Part shown: one piece after another, positions 1 to 11,079 of the stretch | How the letters are laid out: the number at the start of each line of letters is the position of its first letter | Position numbering within the stretch: the first letter of the stretch is position 1 | Source of the DNA: Cryptomeria japonica | Lineage: Eukaryota > Streptophyta > Pinopsida > Cupressales > Cupressaceae | Reading direction: 5' to 3' | Length of the DNA stretch: 64,000 nt | Assembly (NCBI RefSeq): GCF_030272615.1 | Contig: NC_081414.1 | Location: forward strand, 911,963,009-912,027,008 | Position numbers and translations under genes: made by a program | Notes under the pieces: model-generated | Seen by the model: only the letters and a program-made list of their open reading frames with translations | What the model was told of the DNA's origin: nothing | The model's database searches: none

Positions 1-762
1 TGTACATAGGAGACCTCTTGGTTATATAGCCAAGGTGAGTACATAGGAGTGCATAAGATTAAGACAAGTGTCGTAATTAAGACGTGATAACTAAAGTGAA
101 AATCTATCATCCCACCTAAAGTGGAAAAGTGATAGTGTGATATCACCACTAAATATGGGTCACCCACCAAAGGTGAAAAAGTGCAACCATGAAAGGTAGA
201 TATGATAATGTGACAAAGGCACTAAAGGTGGGGACACCACATAAAGTGAAAAAGATAACATAACAATGCCACCTAAAGTGGAGATACTCCAACAAATTCC
301 CTAAGTAAGCTTAAGTGACATGTTATTAGGACCTAGGTGAGAAATAACCAAGGTAAAATATCTTAATTACACCAACAATCACAAATTAGACTACTAGAAA
401 CCTAGACTAGAGGGAACTTCATTAAGGGGTTAAGCAAGGAGTGATTGTACAAGAAGTGAGTAATTTTTTAATTTTATTGATTATTTTTTAAAAACTTCTT
501 TCACAACGAAGGACCCCACGACATGTGTTGGTGTCTAGGAGAGCTATTGGCATCTAAATTATGTGTTAGCATATAAAGGATGCATTATCATTCATCTATC
601 ACGCTATTCCAGGCAAAGGCCACATTAGTGTGTGAGGAAAAATAAGCCTTGTCAAAATACTAATATATATTTACTATGATATAATCTAGGATACTAATAT
701 ATAATATATTAAAAATTATATATATGCTTGATATAATAATTACAATTTAATATTATATATCC
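1..762. other. Unassigned repeat-rich DNA at the left edge
   Basis: No open frame with protein-like composition is visible on either strand. The first 300 bases carry the short motif cluster listed separately, and bases 650-760 are very AT-rich. It may be the remains of another LTR element, since the same motif type occurs in the solo LTR at 35282-35720, but no LTR boundary or target duplication is visible. Confidence 0.5.
112..281. repeat. Cluster of short CCACCTAAAGTGG-type imperfect palindromes
   Basis: Variants of CCACCTAAAGTGG occur at 112-124, 163-175, about 219-231, 237-248 and 269-281. The two outer copies are identical, and each is close to its own reverse complement. Spacing is irregular (about 10-55 bases), so this is a motif cluster rather than a strict tandem repeat. 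Function is unknown. It could be a degenerate LTR promoter repeat. Confidence 0.5.
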
Positions 763-1002
763 ATGTATCCCTCCATCTATATATCTTCTCCCTTTATCCC
801 TCTCTCTTCCTACCTCCCCCTCTATCTCCCTCACCTTATTTCTATCTCTACCCTCCTCTCATCCTTCCTCTATCTCTATATCTCTCCCTTACTCCCCCCT
901 CTCTCTCTATACCTAGTATCTCTATCTCGAGCTCCCTCTCTTGTATCATACTATCCTACTCTCCCTTTCCCTTCAGCTCTACCTTTCTCTCTTTTATCAG
1001 AT
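763..1002. repeat. Polypyrimidine (CT/TA) low-complexity tract
   Basis: About 240 bases consist almost entirely of C and T with short TATA interruptions. An open frame crosses it (763-1119), but the product is only Ser/Leu/Pro/Tyr repeats and is not credible as a gene. The tract ends where similarity between the left LTR of element C and its right LTR begins, so it marks the broken edge of that LTR. Confidence 0.7.
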
Positions 1003-1373
1003 TACAATTTACTTGCAGAGAAAGCTCTTCACAGGAGTACCACTACCCAAAGATTCAGAGATAACTCAATAGCCATAAGACTCTTCACACAACCTCTATC
1101 TCACGCACCTCATATATAGGAGATACAATACAAGAAATTGACAAATGGTATTACAAAACCATGGGCTAAAACCACCAAATAAAGTAGAGCCGACCTTATC
1201 TCCAATCTAGATGCCCTATGACGTGTCAAAACACACATCAACATGTGTTCCTCCCTTCTACAACTCATTTATGTGTCTGATGCAATTTATATTTCTAATT
1301 TCAGGAGTCCAAACTTTCAGAGGCCATAACTTGTGAATCGGGTGTCCGATTGATGAACTGTTTGATGCGTCGG
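1003..1373 (-). repeat. Element C 3' LTR, left fragment
   Basis: This stretch aligns with about 21650-22020 in the right LTR of element C. Shared words include CTCAATAGCCATAAGACTCT and GGTGTCCGATTGA. The outer end is missing and replaced by the CT-rich tract. It breaks off at the GTCGG target duplication (1369-1373) of element G and resumes at 16868. Confidence 0.8.
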
Positions 1374-2029
1374 TGTAAAGTGGAAAATTGAACCCTAGTG
1401 ACTCCCGACCTAGGAGAAGGAAAGGAAGTCACTAGGATGATTTTCACTTGGGAGATACTTTACATTCAAAAGAGGGGCTTGAATCCACTAGATCCAAATC
1501 CAAGGGGAACAAGGATATGAATTCCAAGTGGATTACAAGGGTTGGAAAGTGATTTTCCCTCTTTTGTAAATAGACATGTTGATTATGTAGAAAAGGGAGA
1601 TAAAATGAATGAAATGAGGAGCTAGCGGTTTGGGAGCATGCTATAATTTTGGATCCGATATATTCAAATTGATACGGATCTTCCCTGCACATTTGGAGAA
1701 AAGTCATCGAGACCGTGCTGAAAGTGCACACGGTCCTTCGAAAATTCTGTGCACCGAAAAGGGTTTTTTTGTCTCTGTAAATGAAATTTGATCCTGCAAT
1801 TATAGTTGCGCACCTGCAACCTTGTAGATCTGTAATTGATGATGATGATTGCTTTTCTTCTTGAATGTAATCACAAATGTTGTATGAAATGGCATGTAAC
1901 ATGACAAAACCCTAACACACACATGCTTGCAAATGAATGTTGTAATGTTGCTCCAATGGATGAATGAAGAAGACACATGAAGTGAGAACTTGGTGGATGC
2001 TTGAAGACTTGAACGCTTGATGAAGACCT

Positions 2030-2453
2030 TGTTAAAATCTGAGAAACAGATTACAACCCAAAATTGAATTGAAAGAGATAGATCAAATAAACTGTAAATA
2101 CAAATGAAATAAACAACATAACAATGATACCGAGAGAAAACTGATGTGAAGTGCTCCAAGGAAAAATAGCATCAGATTACTATCTCCAACTATATGAAAA
2201 TACAAGCAAGGTAGCATGTTTATACAGACTCAAGAAAGGGGTGGAGATTGCAATACTGACCAATGAGGAGAGACCACCATGATGGTCTAAACATAGTAAA
2301 TGCACCTCCTCATAGCATGTCGACACCTCAATACCCACTTGTCTTAAGTAAACATGCTTTATTAACCTAAGCAAGCTTAATTAAAGTGTAGGAAAAACCT
2401 AGGAAAAGGGAAAATAATAAACCCAACTAGAAAAATAAAAACCTATACTAACA
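2030..2453 (-). repeat. Element A 3' LTR
   Basis: A 424-bp repeat matching 7770-8189 with scattered substitutions and small indels. It lies next to a run of C on the plus strand (2454-2460), which is the minus-strand polypurine tract, so it is the 3' LTR of a minus-strand element. The preceding five bases are the GACCT target duplication. Confidence 0.92.
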
Positions 2454-2466
2454 CCCCCCCTTAAGC
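2454..2466 (-). promoter_or_regulatory. Element A polypurine tract
   Basis: On the minus strand the sequence TTAAGGGGGGG directly precedes the 3' LTR, the position where plus-strand DNA synthesis is primed in LTR elements. The same layout is found in element B at 14439-14449. Confidence 0.75.
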
Positions 2467-2647
2467 ATAGCTTAGGTGGGTGAAAATATGGGTCCTGACA
2501 AATGAAGCCTGATGAGGTACCCATGTACATAATCCTCCCCCCCAACAAAGAAGAAGCTCCCCCCAACAAAGGAGAATACACCCCCCCCAAAATAGAGAGA
2601 GAGAAAGAAAAAAGGAACTAAGAAGCCCCCCCAACAAAACAGAACAC

Positions 2648-5303
2648 CTACCGCACCCCAAGCAAATCTCTCAAATGAATGAACTTGATTTCAATGAAGG
2701 GTTTGGTGAAGATGTCTATAGTTTGATCTGATGTCGAACAATACTGAAGATCAAGAACCTTCTCATGAACCAATTCTCGAATGTAGTGCATGTGAATCTC
2801 AATGTGCTTGGTCCGTTGATGATGGACCGGATTGCGAGAGATCTGAATAGCACTCTGGTTGTCACAAAAGATGATTGTAGGCTTTTGAAAGGAAATGCCA
2901 AACTTAGTGAGAATGTTCTGAAGCCAAATGGCCTTAGTAGCAGCATTAAGTGCTCCTTGATACTCAGCCTCAGTAGATAAAAGAGCAATAGCAGATTTTC
3001 TTGCTCGACCAAGAAACTGGACCAGAACTAAGAGAGAAGCAATACCTTGAAGTGGACTTGCGATCCTGAGAATCACCTGCCCAATCTAAATCTGTATATC
3101 CCACCAATTCAATATCCACACCCACTGTATAATGAATCCCATAACTGTGAGTACCCTATATATAGTGAAGAATCCTCTTAGCTGCTTTCCAATGCAACTC
3201 ATATGGTTCCTGCATGAACCTAGAGACCAGACCCACTGCATATGAAATATCAAGCCTCGTGTGAGTCAAATATATGAGGCTTCCAACTAATTGATGATAC
3301 AAGGTAGCATCTGCCAAGGGTGAAGAACAAGAAGCCTCAAGTTTGACTCCTGACAGAAATGGAGTCGGTGCGAGCTTACAGTTAGCCATGCGAAATCTCA
3401 AGAGCATATCAAGAGCGTACTTAGGTTGTCCAACAAAGATACCAGAAGGCGACTGAGTGATCTCAATCCCTAAGAAGTAGTGTATTAGGCCTAAGTTAGA
3501 CATCAAGAAGCGATCATGAAGGGCAGTTTTGACTGCCTTGATACGGGATGAGTGACTCCCAGTGATCAACAAGCCATCAACATAGAGAACAAGGAAGGTG
3601 AGAATATCATCCTGCTGCAACATGTAGACGTTTAGATCAGAATGGCACCGAATGAACCCAACTGACAAAAGGAAGGAGCCCATCTTGGCATACCAGGCAC
3701 GAGGGGCTTGTTTAAGGCCATAGAGAGACTTCTGAAGGCAAAAAACAAGTGAAAGATCCTAGACGAACCCCTATGGTTAATCCATATATATCTCCTCCTA
3801 AAGGTTGCCATGAAGAAAAGCACTCTTCACATCCATCTGATGAACTTCCCAATGATGGGCTGCAGCAATAGCAAGGACAAGCCGAATGGAATTCATCTTG
3901 GCAACTGACGCAAAAGTCTCAGAGTAGTCAATCCCATCAACCTGGGAGAATCCTTTGGCGGCTAGGTGAGCCTTATACTTATCAAGTGACCCATCTGCAA
4001 CAAATTTTGTTCAGTAGATCCACTTGCACTGAACAAGATTCCTTCCCTTAGGAAGAGGGACTAAATCCCAAGTATGGTTCCTCTCCAAGGAATTGAACTC
4101 CTCCTACATAGCTGCATCCCACTCAAGGACACTTGAAGCTTCCTGAAATGTCTATGGATCAGAAGCTGTAGAAAAGAAGAGATGTGGAGCATGCTCAAAT
4201 TGTGACCTTGTTGTTCTCTCATCTAAAGGATCACCAACCCAATCACCTACTGACTCCAATGTCTAACAAGCCCAAAGAGGCCTAGTAGCTGAAGAATGAG
4301 GAGAATCTGGAGGAGAATCATCACCCTCTGAAGGATGACTAAGAGAAGAGGAAGATGAATCCTCGCCATCGTCATCTGAAGTGGAGGAAGAAGACTCCTC
4401 AGAAGGATCAGGAGGATTAAAATCCTCAGAAGAACTATCATCATGAAGTCGCAATGTCTCCATAGGAATGAGAGATGGAGAAGTGGTAGAAGAAGAACTG
4501 GAAGTATCCTCCTCAAAATGAACACTCCTCTCAATGAAAAGATCATGTGTGGTAGGATGGAGAAGCCTGTAGCCTTTAACACCATCTGGATACCCAAGAA
4601 ATATGCAAGGCTTACTCTACAGATCCATAGCCTTGCATTTCTCTACTGGAATGTGGGCCCATGCAGAAGACCCAATCACTCAGAAGTGTTTGACTGTGGG
4701 TTTTTTACCAGTCCCAGCTTGAAAAGGAGTTACCCCCTTCACAGCTCGATGAGGAACTCGATTCTAGATATAACATGCACAGTTGATGGCCTTTGCCCAA
4801 TATTGAGGTGCCAATGATCTTGAGTGGATCATATAATTATCCATTTCCTTCAAGGACCGATTCTTACGTTTTGCAACTCCATTTTGTTGTGGAGTGTAGG
4901 GAACTGTGTGTTGAAGATCAATGCCTTCTGAGATACAAAACTGCTCAAACCTCTGGTTGACATATTCCCCCCCATTATCGGTGTGCAAAACCTTGATGGT
5001 TTTCCCTGATTTCTTCTCTGCAAAGGCTTTGAATTCTTGAAAATACTCAAATACCTCAGACTTTTGTTTGACAAAATATACAAAGGTTTATCGAGAAAGA
5101 TCATCAATGAATGTCAAGACATATTTAGCCCTGCTGAAAGAAGGATTTGGAAATGGTCCTGCTAAACCACTGTGAACTATCTCCAAAAGTTGTGTGGCTC
5201 TCCATGCTTTGCCTTTATCAATTTTTTCTTTAGGGTGCTTCCCAAGAATGCATCCTTGAAAAACTCCATCAAGAAATAGAATAGAAGGCAACCCTATAAC
5301 CAT
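2648..5303 (-). pseudogene. Element A integrase, reverse transcriptase and RNase H relic
   Basis: Ty1/copia pol remains. Integrase core pieces lie at 5303-5088 (ending KYVLTFIDDLSR) and 4988-4764 (TDNGGEYVNQ, then [12 protein letters not shown], where the catalytic Glu of the usual NGVAERKN is Lys). The reverse transcriptase part at 3683-3156 has YVDG in place of YVDD. RNase H at 3076-2648 keeps STEAEY, FCDNQSAI and the terminal TKHIE motif. The region 3684-4760 is frame-shifted and contains several stops. It once polymerised and integrated element DNA and can no longer do so. The terminal stop is about 190 bases before the 3' LTR, normal for the family. Confidence 0.9.
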
Positions 5304-5360
5304 GTCATGCTGACTGAGCTACTGCAAGTAGCGGTAGTTCAAGTGGCCAAACCGCTAATG

Positions 5361-6686
5361 CTAGAAATGACTCACCTCATATGAGTGAGTAAGGAATGCA
5401 AGTGAAGGAGAATTAGGAACAATGTGAGAAAAGTGATACAGTCTAGACTGATTATCCGCCTTTCCCACTACAATTGTAGGCCCATTATGCATCTCACTAA
5501 TTACCATTGTGTCTGGAGTGAACTCAACCCGCTTGCTAGAGCCAGTGCAAATGATCTGATAGACAGATAGGAGATTAGTTGATAAAGATTGAGCACAAAG
5601 GACATCCTGAAATGTTCCTTCACCCACATCAACAGACCCTCTCCCATGAACTTCACTAGGAGTGTCATCACCCAATAGAATAGATGGCATAGAACATGAC
5701 TCCAAGGAGGAAAAACTATCCTTTGATGAAGCCATGTGATGCGAAGCACCCGAGTTGATAATCCAGGAATTAGACTGGGAAACAACAACAATAAGGGCCT
5801 TTCCCTTTCCTTTCCCCTTACTTGTGTCCTTTGAAGATTCCTGAGATGAACTTGGTTTGACAGAATTAGGCACCTTGATGTTGTTCTTTTCTAAAAGATG
5901 AGTCAAATGATCAATTTGCTTCTTTAGACATTTATGTTCATCATGACCAGGTTTCTTACAATAGGAACGCTTAGTTTTCTCCTTCTTGGGCTTGTCACCC
6001 TTTGAAGAAGATGCATCTTTAGTTGCTTTTGAAGTAACTGCCTTTTGTTCTTGCTTCTTTTCTCCTTGGTTATTTTGTTTCTTTTCTTGCTTGGAAAGCC
6101 CATTTTGATCTTTTGTACCTTGGTTGGCAACCAAGGCTTGAGATTTAGAGGGCTTAATTGTGCCCATTTGAATCAACTTTTCTTGTTCTTGTGTAAGTTA
6201 TTTTGCAAAATCATCAAGAGAAGGCATTTTAAAGTTGGTTCCTAAGGCACTTTTTGTAGCATAGAAAATAGACACAAAAACTAAATAGTTTGAACCAAGT
6301 TTGGAAAGAATGCTTAGAATCAATTGTGAATCTTTCTTATATATCCCACATGCCTTCAATTGCAATCTTACAGCCTTTAGTTTTGTGAAGAAGTCTTGAA
6401 TTGTATCAAAATTACATGGATTTATCCCTATTAGCTCATTCTCCAATTGGTGTCCCCTTAACTCATCTTTTTTACCAAACAACCCTTGTAATGTTGTCCA
6501 TACATCATTTGGAGTTGTAGCATATTCACCATGAAAAAGAAGATCATAAGATATAGACATACATAGAGTACCATAAGCTTCATCACATTTGTTAAACCAT
6601 TTTGGCTTTTCTGCAATTAGTGTTGGTTCAGTTTCAAGTCCCATAGTTACTCTAAAAACCCCCAACTTCTTAAAATAGATTGTCAT
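5361..6686 (-). pseudogene. Element A gag and protease relic
   Basis: The segment 6686-6198 matches a copia gag capsid (UBN2-like), with features such as VWTTLQGLFGKKDE. The segment 6176-5361 continues with a Lys/Gln-rich linker. A degenerate zinc knuckle follows (YCKKPGHDEHKC; Arg stands where the first Cys is expected), then the protease motif. The protease reads NSGASHHM instead of DSGASHHM, so its catalytic Asp is lost. The two segments are separated by a stop and a frame change near 6190. The leader from the primer site to this start is about 1.1 kb. Confidence 0.88.
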
Positions 6687-6689
6687 TTT

Positions 6690-7758
6690 TTATTTCCAGT
6701 CATAGTAGTTGTAAGGTGTGAGTATTGGTACTGTATTTTGATTCATTTTAATGCGAAAAGTAAGATTGCTTGTGCAGGAAAGAGAGACGAAAAACTTAGA
6801 GAGAGCACATTGGACCAAACCCCCTTTGTACTAGATCAGAAATGACCCCCCCTAGATATTATAAGGTGGCACTTTATAATTTAGTGCATTTACAATGCTG
6901 TAGTTATTTTCTAGAGTTTTACAAAGTCCAAAAAATGGACACAAATACTGAAGGCAAAAATAATATCTCAGAATATGAGCATCAAACCAACACCAATGTA
7001 TTCTACTCGAAAAAATATCCACTTTCAAAAAACTAATGGCCTGAATCCGAGATCATATTTGAAAGTTATAATGGTTTGAAGTTCATAAAATAGGGACTTC
7101 CCTTCAGATCTGGTGATAAAACTTAATTTCTGGAAAATTGGTAACTTCTAAGAAAACATTGATTGTACCACTGCAAAGAGCATGAAAAAATACCCCATTT
7201 CAAAAAAAATTGCACTAAAAACTACCTCCATATGACTGAAAAAACCTCATTTGAAGATCAGATGCAAAAATGAAAACTGCAATGGTGAGGGGTTTGGCTG
7301 AAGCTTTCCGACGTGATTTTCAAAATATCTGTTGAGTGAATAAAAAATCTGGCAATGACCTAGATGGTTTTTTCCAGAAGCAAAACAAACCAAGAAAGCA
7401 TTTTTCTTTATCACTTTCGGAAGATGGGGCCACAGTGTTAAAAAAACTCCTTCAACAAGGAAAAACGACATGCAAAGCTTCTGGTGTCTGATCTGCACAC
7501 ACTTTATATGAAAATAGAGGTTTTTGGGCCTTCCAAACACAAAGGAAAGGTTTGTTAGGCCTGAAAACACACTATTTAAAAGTTCCTTCACAAATCTAAG
7601 CTTCAAAAACTTTGTTTTACAAAAAAAAAACATATATGTAAAACAATATTACCGGATCTTCATAAACCTTTGCTGGTTTTTCAGATCATGCAAAATGCAA
7701 AAGAAAACACATCAAGATTTTACAAGATCTCTACAATAATCTAATCTTTCAAAACAGA
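6690..7758 (-). other. Element A untranslated leader
   Basis: About 1.07 kb between the primer site and the gag start with no protein-like frame. A stretch at about 7510-7560 (GGTTTTTGGGCCTTC, then GTTAGGCC) resembles 16160-16205 in element B at the same distance from the primer site, which links the two elements. Packaging signals of LTR elements usually lie here, but none can be named. Confidence 0.6.
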
Positions 7759-7769
7759 CTCTTGTACCA
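7759..7769 (-). promoter_or_regulatory. Element A primer binding site
   Basis: The minus strand reads TGGTACAAGAG immediately after the 5' LTR. The canonical plant initiator-Met site is TGGTATCAGAG, so this copy has two changes. Confidence 0.65.
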
Positions 7770-8189
7770 TGTTAAAATCTGAGAAACAAATTACAACCCA
7801 GAATTGAATTGAAAGAGATAGATCAAATAAACTGTAAATACAAATGAAATAAGCAACATAATAGTGATACTGAGAGAAAACTGATGTGAAGTGCTCCAAG
7901 GCAAAATAGTATCAGATTACTATCTCCAACTATATGAAAATACAAGGTAGCATGTTTATATAGACTCAAGAGAGGGGTGGAGGTGGCAATATGGACCAGT
8001 GAGGAGATACCACAATGATGGTCTAAACATAGTAAATGCACGTCCTCATAGCATGTCGACACCTCAATACCCACTTGTCTTAAGTAAATATGCTTTACTA
8101 ACCTAAGCAAGCTTAATTAAAGTGTAGGAAAAACCTTGGAAAAGGGAAAATAATAAACCCAACTAGAAAAATAAAAACCAACACAAACA
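7770..8189 (-). repeat. Element A 5' LTR
   Basis: A 420-bp repeat matching 2030-2453. It lies next to the primer site and is therefore the 5' LTR on the minus strand. It is followed by the GACCT target duplication at 8190-8194. The two LTRs differ at many sites, so the insertion is not recent. Confidence 0.92.
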
Positions 8190-8621
8190 GACCTTTTGCT
8201 TGAATTTTGCTTATTATCCTTATCTTGCCTATTCTTTCTTATTATCGAATGAGGGAATTGAATCTCCTTTTATACATGCCCAAGAGAATTAATTTTTAAC
8301 CATCCCAGGCCGACAAAGAGAGATTGAAATCCCCGAAGAGAAAATTAAGCAAAAGGGGCCGGATGGACCCATCTTAGGGCCTCTTTAAGAGGGAGGACAT
8401 GGGCACCACACCTCTATCCAAGAGGGATGAGGGTGCCACACCCCTATCCTGCCCTATCTTGGGGCTCAGATAGGGTCTTGAGGCAGCATAAGGGCCACAA
8501 TAGGAGGATACTCGGGATGAAAGTGCAGAAAGAGGTCTTAGTCGAGGGAGAGATGCAGTCGCTTAGGTGAGGACCTAAAACGTAGTCAAAATTGCAAGGG
8601 TCGCAATTTTTGGACACTACA

Positions 8622-8640
8622 TTTAGCCCCCACTTTAGCG
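8622..8640 (-). promoter_or_regulatory. Element G polypurine tract
   Basis: On the minus strand AAAGTGGGGGCTAAA directly precedes the LTR start TGTAGTGTCC. It is placed correctly for plus-strand priming and fixes the element orientation. Confidence 0.65.
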
Positions 8641-11079
8641 GGAGTATGGCTTACGCCAATACTACCGGTAAAGTAGAAGAAAAAGAGAGATGAAGATGAG
8701 AGATACAGAGCAATACCACAAGGAGTATAAGACTTCACTAATCTTCAGGAACAAAGGACCCAATCTTAGAGTCTTAACTCGCTCAAACATATGCAAGAGC
8801 ATACAAGACCAAAAGAACAAGACCAACAAAAACATCACAAAAGACACACAACAAAGACAAAACACACAAGGCCACACATCAACTAGCCGAAGAGACCTCG
8901 ATACAAATGTCTCAAACAACTAATTGAAACACAAAGACCAATGCCATCACATAAACACCAATAATCACATAAAAGAGCAAATTTGACATTATCCATGAAC
9001 CATCAATAGTAAAACTATGGGTTCATGAGAGGAAGGAGAGAGAGGACATGAATACACACTTTGGTGATCCATGAGAAGAAAGGCGAACAAAAGGAAACCA
9101 TGGACATCTTTCCCATAGAATTAGGTGATCCATGGAGAAAAGGGAGATGTAAAAACTAGCCCCTAGAGTTTGTCTAGGTGATCCATGTAAGGGAGGAAGG
9201 TGAGAACACTGTTAGTTCCACTCAACCTCATGTGCATGTGTGTAAGTGAGGTTTGAAGCACCTCATAGGAGTCTATGCCCGAGTATGCTACAACCTATAT
9301 AAGATGTATAGTACAAATGTCAAGAAAGGCATGACATCTCACTCTAAGAGACAATGCTCTGGTTCCGAGAATAATCACCTTGTATAAAAGAAAAAGTGGC
9401 GACATCTCATTCTAAGAGGTTGTGCTTTGGTTTTGAGAATGACCCACTATACAATAAAAAAGTGGCGACATCTAGCTCTAAGAGGCTGCCCTCTGGTTCC
9501 GAGAATGACCCACTGTACAAAATAAAATTGGGCAACATCTCGCTCTAAGAGGCTTCCTTGTGGTTCTGAGAATGACCCACTATACAAAAGGAAAAGTGGC
9601 GACATCTCACTCTAAGAGGCTACCCTCTAGTTCTGAGAATGACCCATTGTACAAAAGAAAAAGTGGTGACATCTCACTCTAAGAGGCTGCCCTCTGGTTC
9701 TGAGAATGACCCACTATATAAGAGATACAATGCGTGAGAGAAATATAGTACAAAAGGAGCAGCGTGGGTACCCCCCCCTTAATATGTCAACATAGTTCAA
9801 TGTTGATATCTTAAGGAAAGTAGAACAAGGATACCTACATTTCAACACAAAGAAGATATCCATTATGTAACAATGTCATAAATCCAAGAAAGAGAGGGAA
9901 TACTCTTCAAGCAAGGGTAAGATAGTTGAAAAGAGATCTCTTGTTGTAAGTGTAAAGGAGATCCTTGGAGGAGAAGATATCTTTTCTCAAAAAGACATCC
10001 ACCTCCAAGAGGAATTGTCTTAGACAAGTATAACATATTCTAGAATGAAGCACAGAAGAGAATAAGAATTCAATCATTCCTCCTATTGCTAGGTGAAAGG
10101 GATTCTTGATGAAGGATGACTCACTTTTATCCCAATGGGGATGGGTGAATTTATTATAGATGTACATTACCAAGTGTGAAAGAGGTTATAGTCAAGGACT
10201 TACACCTCTTGTAAACAATTTCACACAAGGAATGGCATCAAGTAATAAAACTCAGACCATCCACAACATAGGAAAGAGTGGATCCTTAGAGAAAGAGAGA
10301 GAAAGAGAGAGATCATTGCCCCCCAAGTGTAGGGACAACGAGAAGAGCTTACACAATCTTCTAGAGAGAGATTAAACACAAGCAAATGCAAAATAAACTT
10401 ATATGAACATATGCAAGAAAAGACATTAGTAAAATACATGTCTCAAGAAGTGGTAATCTTCTAAGAGAAGAGAGAAATAAAATCAAATATTCTGCAAGAG
10501 GGATTATTCATAAGAAAGTACCATTGTAAGAAATGATAATCACATATGAAAAATGCAGCCCCTAAAGGAAATAATGATAAATGAGAAAGAAAGAGAAAGA
10601 AGGGGAATCCTTGCCCCACAAGTGAGAAGAACAAGGAGAAACATTACACATCTACTAATGGAGATCATTTTCAAGCGACATGCCTTCCGAATGGAATGAA
10701 TCCTCTCAAGGAAGGGTCATCTACTTTACAGGAGACCACTCCATGCTAGGTGCATATCATATTTGTAAATAATCACAACCATAGAAGAGGTAAGATTTCC
10801 AATAGAATTAAGAGAAGAAGAAAAGATGCTCCTCTTCAAGCAAAGAGAAAAACCAAAGAACAATCATATGATCACATACCTTTATGCAAGAAAGGAGATC
10901 TAATAATGAATAATGCATGAAGATAAATTAATGGGAAAAAAGAAGAAGAAGTGGGCTTCATGTTGCTACCCCAAAGTATTTAAAATTGAAACAATACCAC
11001 CACAAATGATAAAGAGCCCCCAGTTAAGTTGGCTAGTTATGTCATAGGGTGAAGAGAAACATGAGAAGAGAAGAAGTGC
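8641..11079 (-). other. Element G 3' interior without recognisable coding
   Basis: About 2.4 kb where an autonomous gypsy element would hold pol. No protease, reverse transcriptase, RNase H or integrase motif is seen in any frame. It holds the 67-bp tandem array (9333-9730), three copies of GGTGATCCATG (about 9060-9190), and purine-rich AGAGAGAA stretches near 10285 and 10590. Confidence 0.6.
9333..9730. repeat. Tandem array, six copies of about 67 bp
   Basis: Units start at 9333, 9401, 9467, 9534, 9601 and 9668. Each begins GACATCTC(A/G)CTCTAAGAGG or a close variant, contains GGTTCTGAGAATGACCCACT, and ends in an A-rich stretch plus GTGGC. Copies differ at several positions each, so the array is old or under no constraint. 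It lies in the interior of element G. The units are direct repeats without unique spacers, so this is not CRISPR-like. Confidence 0.9.

Larger units (their letters stand above)
2030..8189 (-). mobile_element. Element A: Ty1/copia retrotransposon nested in G
   Basis: LTRs at 2030-2453 and 7770-8189 begin TGTTAAAATCTGAG and end AACA on the plus strand. GACCT flanks the element on both sides (2025-2029 and 8190-8194), a perfect 5-bp target duplication. Minus-strand coding runs gag, protease, integrase, reverse transcriptase, RNase H from 6686 to 2648. The primer site next to the right LTR reads TGGTACAAGAG, a degenerate form of the initiator-Met site. A G-rich tract (minus strand) abuts the left LTR. 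Coding is broken by stops and frameshifts and several catalytic residues are lost, so this copy is dead. Confidence 0.92.
1374..8621 (-). repeat. Element G 3' LTR, interrupted by element A
   Basis: Parts 1374-2029 and 8195-8621 match 13160-14080 plus 16695-16850 in the other LTR, for example AGTGACTAGGATGATTTTCA-type and GACCTAAAAC words in the same order. On the minus strand the LTR begins TGTAGTGTCC at 8621 and ends in ACA at 1374. The adjoining purine-rich tract inside the element identifies it as the 3' LTR. Confidence 0.8.

Noticed and set aside
763-1119. 118-codon plus-strand open frame
   Set aside because: The product is Ser/Leu/Pro/Tyr low complexity from a CT-rich tract, and the end of the frame lies in an LTR.
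7247-7633. 128-codon minus-strand frame in the leader of element A
   Set aside because: No motif; Phe/Leu-rich and in the untranslated leader before gag.
9333-9730. Regular repeats resembling a CRISPR array
   Set aside because: Units are contiguous and similar throughout, with no unique spacers, in a plant retroelement.
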